Position numbers and translations under genes: made by a program. From NCBI GenBank assembly GCA_964594365.1, contig CAZQMB010000008.1, positions 1 to 64,000 on the forward strand: a stretch of 64,000 nt of DNA, in the 5' to 3' direction. This DNA comes from CAIUSP01 sp964594365 (lineage in GTDB: Bacteria > Actinomycetota > Thermoleophilia > Solirubrobacterales > 70-9). Below, piece after piece: positions 59,123-64,000 of this stretch (within the stretch, counting starts at the first letter, position 1; each line of letters begins with the position of its first letter). The notes below the pieces were generated by a model. It was not told where the DNA came from, made no database searches, and was given only the letters and a program-made list of their open reading frames with translations.

Positions 59123-59911
59123 GTGAAGATCTGTTGTCTGGTCAAAGAGGTCCCGGACGCCGCTGTAACCAAGCGGATGGACCCCGATTCCAAGAGGCTC
59201 GATCGCTCTGGCGAGAAGAACCTCAACCCGTTCGACACCCACGCCATCGAGGCGGCCATGCAGATCAAGGAGGGCGGAACTCCGGTCGAGGAGATCGTCG
59301 CCGTGACGATGGGCCCCGACAGCGCGGTCCGTGCACTCCACAAGGCGGTCGCTCTCGGAGCGGACAGGTCGGTTCACCTCTCCGACGCGGCCCTCGAAGG
59401 ATCTGATGTTTGCGCCACCGGTTATGCCTTGGCGAAGATCCTCGAGACCGAGAACCCCGATCTGGTTCTGCTGGGTCAGCAGTCCGATGACGGCGAGTGC
59501 TACACGATCGGCGCCGTGGTAGCCGATCACCTCAAGATGCCGTCGCTCACCCAGGTGATCAAGATGGACGCCGCCGACGGCAAGCTCACCTGTGAGCGGC
59601 AGGCCGAGTACGGCTACGACACGGTCGAGATCGACCTGCCGGCCGTGATCTCGGTCGGGGACGCGATCAACGAGCCGCGTTACCCCAGCCTGAAGGCGAT
59701 CATGGGGGCGAAGAAGAAGCCGCTCGATACCAAGGCCGTTGCCGATGCCGGCATCGAAGCCGACCGGATCGGAGAGGGTGGATCTCGCACCACGGTCCTG
59801 GCTCTTGCCGAGCCTCCCCAGAAGGAGGCCGGAGAGGTAATCGAAGACGAAGACACCAACGAGACGGTCGAGAAGATCGTCGCCTGGCTCGACGAAAGGA
59901 AGTTGATCTAG
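59123..59911 (+). CDS. etfB: Electron transfer flavoprotein subunit beta
   Basis: The 262-residue protein shows CLVKEVPDAAVTKRMDP and the beta-subunit signature (ALGADRSVHLSDAA). AMP-binding and structural regions are conserved. It starts at GTG 59123 after AGGAGG. EtfA follows with no gap (stop then ATG). With EtfA it accepts electrons from acyl-CoA dehydrogenases. The upstream palindrome may control the operon. Confidence 0.94.
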   Translation: MKICCLVKEVPDAAVTKRMDPDSKRLDRSGEKNLNPFDTHAIEAAMQIKEGGTPVEEIVAVTMGPDSAVRALHKAVALGADRSVHLSDAALEGSDVCATGYALAKILETENPDLVLLGQQSDDGECYTIGAVVADHLKMPSLTQVIKMDAADGKLTCERQAEYGYDTVEIDLPAVISVGDAINEPRYPSLKAIMGAKKKPLDTKAVADAGIEADRIGEGGSRTTVLALAEPPQKEAGEVIEDEDTNETVEKIVAWLDERKLI

Positions 59912-60886
59912 ATGGGTGGAATCCTGGTTTACGCACTGCATGACGACGAGGGCAACTTCAACAAGAACTCCCTCGGCGCAATCTCCGAGGCAGCCAAGCT
60001 CGCCGGTGATGTCGGCGGCGATGCAGCCGCAATCGTGGTTGGCGATATCTCTGATGAGGCCTGCGCCGGTCTCGGTGCCTACGGTGCCAGCAAGGTCTAT
60101 CGGGCGAAGAGTGTCCCCGAGGGCCTCGCTCAGCCGATCGTCGACGCGATGGCGAAGGTCATCAGCGACGAGGGTTACTCCTACGCCCTGTTCGGCGGCG
60201 GACTTCTCGGCTTCGAGATCGGAGCCGGTCTCACGGCCCGGTTGAATGCCGGAGTGACGATGGAGGTAACAGCGGTCGAGGCCAAGGACGGCAAGCTCGT
60301 GGCCCATCGCCCGGTCCTGGGTGACTCCCAGATCGCGGAGGTCGGTTACGTTGGAGACCCCGGTGTGATCATCGGCCGGATCAACGCTTTCGATGTCAAC
60401 GAGACGGGCGGTACCGCCGAAGTGGTCGACGTCGACGTCGAACTGTCGGAATGGTCCACCAAGGCCCGCATGGTCAAGCGCGGCGAGCAGCGCGGTGAGG
60501 ACGTCAACATCGAGGATGCCAACATCCTCGTCGGTGGCGGCCGCGGCCTCGGCAGCGAGGAGAACTTCGAAGTCGCGGAGACACTCGCCGAGTCGATGGG
60601 CGGAGCCGTAGCAGCCACACGCGCTGTGGTGGATGCCGGCTGGTATCCGTATGCGGCCCAGATCGGACAGACCGGCAAGACGGTCGCCCCCGACCTGTAC
60701 CTCGCGCTCGGCATCTCCGGCGCGATCCAGCACAAGGTCGGAATGCAGAACTCGGAGAACATCCTTGCGATCAACAAGGACCAGAACGCTCCCATCTTCG
60801 AGTACTGCGATCTCGGCGTGGTCGGCGATCTGCACAAGATCGTCCCCAAGCTGACCGAGGCGATCAAGGCCAAGAAGGGCTCCTGA
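59912..60886 (+). CDS. etfA: Electron transfer flavoprotein subunit alpha
   Basis: The 324-residue subunit has the C-terminal FAD-binding sequence VVDAGWYPYAAQIGQTGKTVAPDLYLALGISGAIQHKVGMQNSENILAINKDQNAP. This is the standard alpha signature. The ATG follows the etfB stop directly. ETF-QO follows after 34 bases with its own AGGAGG. Confidence 0.95.
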   Translation: MGGILVYALHDDEGNFNKNSLGAISEAAKLAGDVGGDAAAIVVGDISDEACAGLGAYGASKVYRAKSVPEGLAQPIVDAMAKVISDEGYSYALFGGGLLGFEIGAGLTARLNAGVTMEVTAVEAKDGKLVAHRPVLGDSQIAEVGYVGDPGVIIGRINAFDVNETGGTAEVVDVDVELSEWSTKARMVKRGEQRGEDVNIEDANILVGGGRGLGSEENFEVAETLAESMGGAVAATRAVVDAGWYPYAAQIGQTGKTVAPDLYLALGISGAIQHKVGMQNSENILAINKDQNAPIFEYCDLGVVGDLHKIVPKLTEAIKAKKGS

Positions 60887-60920
60887 CCAACCAACGGATC
60901 CCCGGATCCAGGAGGAACCA

Positions 60921-62693
60921 ATGAGCGAGAACGGCGAGTCGACACAGGCAACCGAGACACCGGCCGCGTCCAACGGAAACGGCCATCGCAACGGTCATGG
61001 TGTTGCACCGATCGATTTCCCGCCCCCCGTCCAGGCGGCGGAGGAGTTCATCGGGGCCCCTACCGATCCGGAGGACGAGAGGATCGACGTCGGCGTCGCG
61101 ATCGTCGGCGCCGGTCCCGCCGGCCTCGCCTGCGCAGTCAGGCTTGGGCAGCTGCTGGAGAACGAGCCGGAGCTCTCCGAGAAGCTCGGTGAGGTTCCCG
61201 TTGCGGTCATCGAGAAGGGAAAGACCCCGGGCGCCCATGAGCTCTCCGGAGCGAACATGCGCCCCTCAGCGATGGAGGAGCTCTTCCCCGACCTGGACCC
61301 GTCGGAGTGGCCGACTTACGGAGAGGTCAAGAAGGATGCCGTCTACCTGCTCACACCCAAGCAGGCCATCCCGCTCAAGCCGATGCCGCCGAACTTCCGC
61401 AACCACGGCAACCACACGGTTTCGGTCTCCAAGCTCGCACGGTTCCTGGCCGAGAAGGCCGAGGAGAAGGGTGCCTACATCCTCACCGAGACGTCCGCTG
61501 ACAAGCTCCTGGTGGAGGACCGGATAGTCAAGGGCGTTCGCTCAGGCGACAAGGGACGAGGCAAACAGGGCGAGGAGCTGTCGAACTTCGAGCCGGGCAG
61601 TGACGTGACCGCCAAGGCCACGGTCCTCGCCGAGGGAACCGTCAGTCACCTCACAGGTGCCGCAATGGACTACTTCGACATCCGGCCGACCGATGCCCCG
61701 CGCTGGGAGTTGGGCGTGAAGGAGGTCTGGGAGGTCAAGGAGCCCCTCGACCGGGTCATCCACACGATGGGTTGGCCGCTTCGCAAGGGTGCGAAGTGGA
61801 ACGAGTTCGGCGGAAGCTGGATTTATCCGATGGGAGAGGACAAGATCTCCCTCGGCCTGGTCATCGGTCTCGACTACACCGACGCCACCTTCTCCTGTCA
61901 CGACGCGCTGCAGCTGCTGAAGACACATCCGTTCGTGCGCAAGATCCTCGAGGGAGGAAAGCGCGTCGCGTGGGGAGCCAAGACGATCCCCTCGGGCGGT
62001 TACTGGTCGATGCCGAAGCGTCTCTCGGTTCCGGGGATGGTCATCTGCGGCGATTCCGCCGGGATGGTGAACGTACCCGAGCTGAAAGGCATCCACTACG
62101 CCATGCACTCCGGGATCTACGCCGCCGAGGCGATCGTCGAATCGCTCAAGCAGGACTCGGTCAATTTCGAGGGCTACGAGCACAAGGTGAAGAACTCGGT
62201 GATCGAGAAGGACATGTACCGGTCACGCAACATGCGCCAGCCCTTCTCCAAGGGCTTCTTCCTGGGCGGAGCGCTCGCGAGTGCCATGACCATCACCCAG
62301 GGCGCGTTCCCGGGCGGTCACTGGAAGAACAAGCCGGACGCCGAGGAGAAGATGGTGATGGGCAAGGCGAGCGAGATGTACAAGAAGCCCGACGGTGAGA
62401 TCACTTTCGACAAGTTGAACTCCGTCTATCTCTCGGGTAACTCGACCAGAGACGACGCCCCGAACCACATCCGGGTCCGCAACAGGGTCCCGCGTGAGGT
62501 CGCCCAGACCTGGGTCTCGATGTGTCCCGCTCAGGTGTACGAGATCCCCGAGGATCAGCTCGAAAACGGCGCCGACGAGGTCGACGTGCACGTCACTGCC
62601 TCCAACTGCGTCCAGTGCGGAGCCATCACGGCGAAGGGCGGCCGGTTGACCATCCCCGAAGGTGGAGACGGTCCGCTCTATCAGGAGACCTGA
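60921..62693 (+). CDS. ETF:quinone oxidoreductase (ETF-QO)
   Basis: The 590-residue protein has a Rossmann FAD site (AIVGAGPAGLACAVRLGQ), EKGKTPGAHELSGANMRPSA, a quinone-site region, and a C-terminal ferredoxin-like segment. It passes electrons from EtfBA to the quinone pool at the membrane. The cluster Cys are at about residues 535, 563 and 566 (CPAQVYE, NCVQC), but residue 569, the fourth ligand in human ETF-QO, is Ile. The 3' end overlaps the histidine kinase gene by 13 bases. Confidence 0.93.
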   Translation: MSENGESTQATETPAASNGNGHRNGHGVAPIDFPPPVQAAEEFIGAPTDPEDERIDVGVAIVGAGPAGLACAVRLGQLLENEPELSEKLGEVPVAVIEKGKTPGAHELSGANMRPSAMEELFPDLDPSEWPTYGEVKKDAVYLLTPKQAIPLKPMPPNFRNHGNHTVSVSKLARFLAEKAEEKGAYILTETSADKLLVEDRIVKGVRSGDKGRGKQGEELSNFEPGSDVTAKATVLAEGTVSHLTGAAMDYFDIRPTDAPRWELGVKEVWEVKEPLDRVIHTMGWPLRKGAKWNEFGGSWIYPMGEDKISLGLVIGLDYTDATFSCHDALQLLKTHPFVRKILEGGKRVAWGAKTIPSGGYWSMPKRLSVPGMVICGDSAGMVNVPELKGIHYAMHSGIYAAEAIVESLKQDSVNFEGYEHKVKNSVIEKDMYRSRNMRQPFSKGFFLGGALASAMTITQGAFPGGHWKNKPDAEEKMVMGKASEMYKKPDGEITFDKLNSVYLSGNSTRDDAPNHIRVRNRVPREVAQTWVSMCPAQVYEIPEDQLENGADEVDVHVTASNCVQCGAITAKGGRLTIPEGGDGPLYQET

Positions 62694-64000
62694 GCCGCGC
62701 CTCGGCGCTTTCCGGTTTTACCGGCAGGGGTCTTCCAGCCCGGAATGGTGAATTCGACGGTCAATCCCTCCCCCGGGCGGGATCTCGCCGCGACCTTGCC
62801 TCCGTGAGCTTCCACCAGCGCCTTCGTGATCGCGAGCCCCAGACCGCTTCCACCAGCACTCCGACTCCTGCTCTGGTCCGCCCGGTAGAAGCGGTCGAAG
62901 AGGAAGGGCAGTTGCCCCTCGTCCACGCCGTCGCCTGAGTCGCTCACCGAGAAGATCAACCTCCGGCCCTTTCCTTCGACCGTGATCCGGATGGGCTCGC
63001 GCCCGTACTTGATCGCATTGCGGACCAGGTTCCTCAGGATCTGCTCCAGCCGGGCGGGATCCGCATCCAACGTCCCTCCCGGGCGATCGGCGAGTTCGAT
63101 CGCCTCGGATCCGAGCATCGGGAGATCCCGCTCTAGGTCCTCGAGGAAAGGGTTGACCGAGATCTTCTGCTTCTGCAGCATCCCTCCGGATTCAGCGCGG
63201 GCGAGCAGCAGCATGTCGTCGACCAGATGGTTCATACGTGCGATCTCTCCGAGCAGCACTTCCGAGCGCTCACCGACCTCCTTGCCGCTAGCCCCCTCAC
63301 GCTCGAGCAGTTCGATCTGCCCCCGCAGGACGGTGAGCGGAGTACGAAGCTCGTGGGAGGCGTCGGAGACGAAGTCGCGTTCACGATCGAACGCTGCCTG
63401 GAGGCGATCGAGCATCTGATTGAACGACTGGGCCAGTACCCCGACCTCTCCACCCTCGATCACCGAGACGCGCTTGCTCAGGTCGCCGCCACCGATCTCG
63501 GCTGCGGTGTCGGCCATCTCCCTCAAGGGTCGGGTCAGGATGCTCGCGATCCAGATCGCGAGGGCGATCGAGGCGATCAGAGCCAGTGCGCCCACGATGA
63601 GGAAGGTCCTCTCCAGGCCGGATTGAGCCTCCTTGACTGGATCCAGCGACAAGGCAGCACGGAAGGTCCCGATCCGTCTCCCGTCGAGGAAGATCGGCTC
63701 ACTCACCACCCTCAACGAACCGACATCCTCGATCGAAACCGTGGAGAAACCAGGTCGCGCGTTGAGGAGTGCGCTGGCACCGATCTTCCCGGTCTGGCTC
63801 GCCTCACCCTCTTTCACCTCCTCGCGGAGCTCGCGCCTGAGTATCTCCTCCTGATTGGTGATCTGGTCGCCACTTCGCAGCTCGATCGCGAGGATCGGTG
63901 AGCTCGGGTCGAAGCCCTGCCGGAAGACGAACAATCTCGATGCGGGCGCCAATTGGGATTCGGTCGTGAGCTTCTCCACGACGGCGTTTCCGTAATGGCG
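62681..64000 (-). CDS. Sensor histidine kinase (5' part outside window)
   Basis: The frame is open to the window edge, so the N-terminus is missing. The visible part has an extracytoplasmic sensor region, one membrane helix (FLIVGALALIASIALAIWI), a HAMP domain, the H-box SDASHELRTPLT, and the N, G1, F and G2 boxes (NLVRNAIKY, SDSGDGVDEG, FDRFYRAD, GGSGLGLAITKAL). This is an EnvZ/PhoR-type kinase. Its response regulator would be upstream, outside the window. It converges on ETF-QO. Confidence 0.92.
   Translation of the reverse strand, partial: RHYGNAVVEKLTTESQLAPASRLFVFRQGFDPSSPILAIELRSGDQITNQEEILRRELREEVKEGEASQTGKIGASALLNARPGFSTVSIEDVGSLRVVSEPIFLDGRRIGTFRAALSLDPVKEAQSGLERTFLIVGALALIASIALAIWIASILTRPLREMADTAAEIGGGDLSKRVSVIEGGEVGVLAQSFNQMLDRLQAAFDRERDFVSDASHELRTPLTVLRGQIELLEREGASGKEVGERSEVLLGEIARMNHLVDDMLLLARAESGGMLQKQKISVNPFLEDLERDLPMLGSEAIELADRPGGTLDADPARLEQILRNLVRNAIKYGREPIRITVEGKGRRLIFSVSDSGDGVDEGQLPFLFDRFYRADQSRSRSAGGSGLGLAITKALVEAHGGKVAARSRPGEGLTVEFTIPGWKTPAGKTGKRRGAAQVS

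Noticed and set aside
59036..60991. Long minus-strand open frame of 651 residues
   Set aside because: It is antisense to etfB and etfA, which match well-known families end to end.

Overview
The window is 64 kb of high-GC chromosomal DNA. It is densely packed with genes on both strands, many of them coupled by 1-8 nt overlaps. Gene content points to an actinobacterium: F420-type (LLM) oxidoreductases, ergothioneine genes, a WS/DGAT acyltransferase, a VKOR-DsbA pair, a BagA/BagB-type ArsA pair and a methylglucose-polysaccharide-type cluster. The primary sigma factor and the unusual FtsZ suggest a deep lineage such as Thermoleophilia (Solirubrobacterales), but that is inference. I see no rRNA, tRNA, CRISPR array, insertion sequence or prophage.

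Layout. 1-3.6 kb: the 5' part of a secreted repeat protein, an acyl-CoA dehydrogenase, and a tightly coupled sigma factor / HTH protein / ImmA-type protease operon. 3.6-7.5 kb: small PRC-barrel and DCC proteins and three membrane proteins (SHOCT, DoxX, AI-2E type). 7.5-18 kb: amine, amino-acid and lipid metabolism (FAD oxidase, GNAT, MmsA, class III aminotransferase, WS/DGAT), oxidative folding (VKOR, DsbA), DUF429, Nudix, MsrA and an amine oxidase. 18-24.5 kb: a 50-residue DUF5679 gene, a membrane-anchored cupredoxin, a thiolase, an LLM oxidoreductase and a three-subunit proton-pumping transhydrogenase. 24.5-32 kb: LapA, a pilin-like secreted protein, EgtB-EgtD, a second LLM enzyme, GlpX and an NAD-binding protein. 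32-42 kb: YihY, RpoD, a prepilin peptidase, an HxlR regulator, an unrecognised 554-residue protein, BagB/BagA-like ATPases and a ParA-FtsZ operon. 42-50.5 kb: formate dehydrogenase, a gamma-glutamyltransferase-like protein, a LON-domain protein, and a block of two methyltransferases, GH57, GT4 and a hexapeptide acyltransferase. 50.5-64 kb: MeaB, acyl-CoA dehydrogenase, PepA, thiolase, HAD phosphatase, split methylmalonyl-CoA mutase, EtfB-EtfA-ETF-QO and a partial histidine kinase.

How it fits together. Much of the window is acyl-CoA oxidation: two acyl-CoA dehydrogenases and two thiolases, with electrons passing through EtfBA to ETF-QO and the quinone pool. Propionyl/methylmalonyl units are handled by the B12 mutase, its chaperone MeaB and MmsA. 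Two near-identical palindromes, one upstream of the first acyl-CoA dehydrogenase and one upstream of etfB, look like operators of one TetR-type repressor. A second shared motif (TTACTT-N2-TGAA) lies upstream of DoxX, YihY and the HxlR gene, which suggests a small thiol- or electrophile-responsive regulon.

The most unusual items are the sigma/HTH/ImmA module, the ParA-FtsZ operon (basic ParA tail, acidic FtsZ extension), the putative HxlR regulon, the pilin-like fusion protein, and the MGLP-type cluster in what is probably a non-mycobacterial genome.
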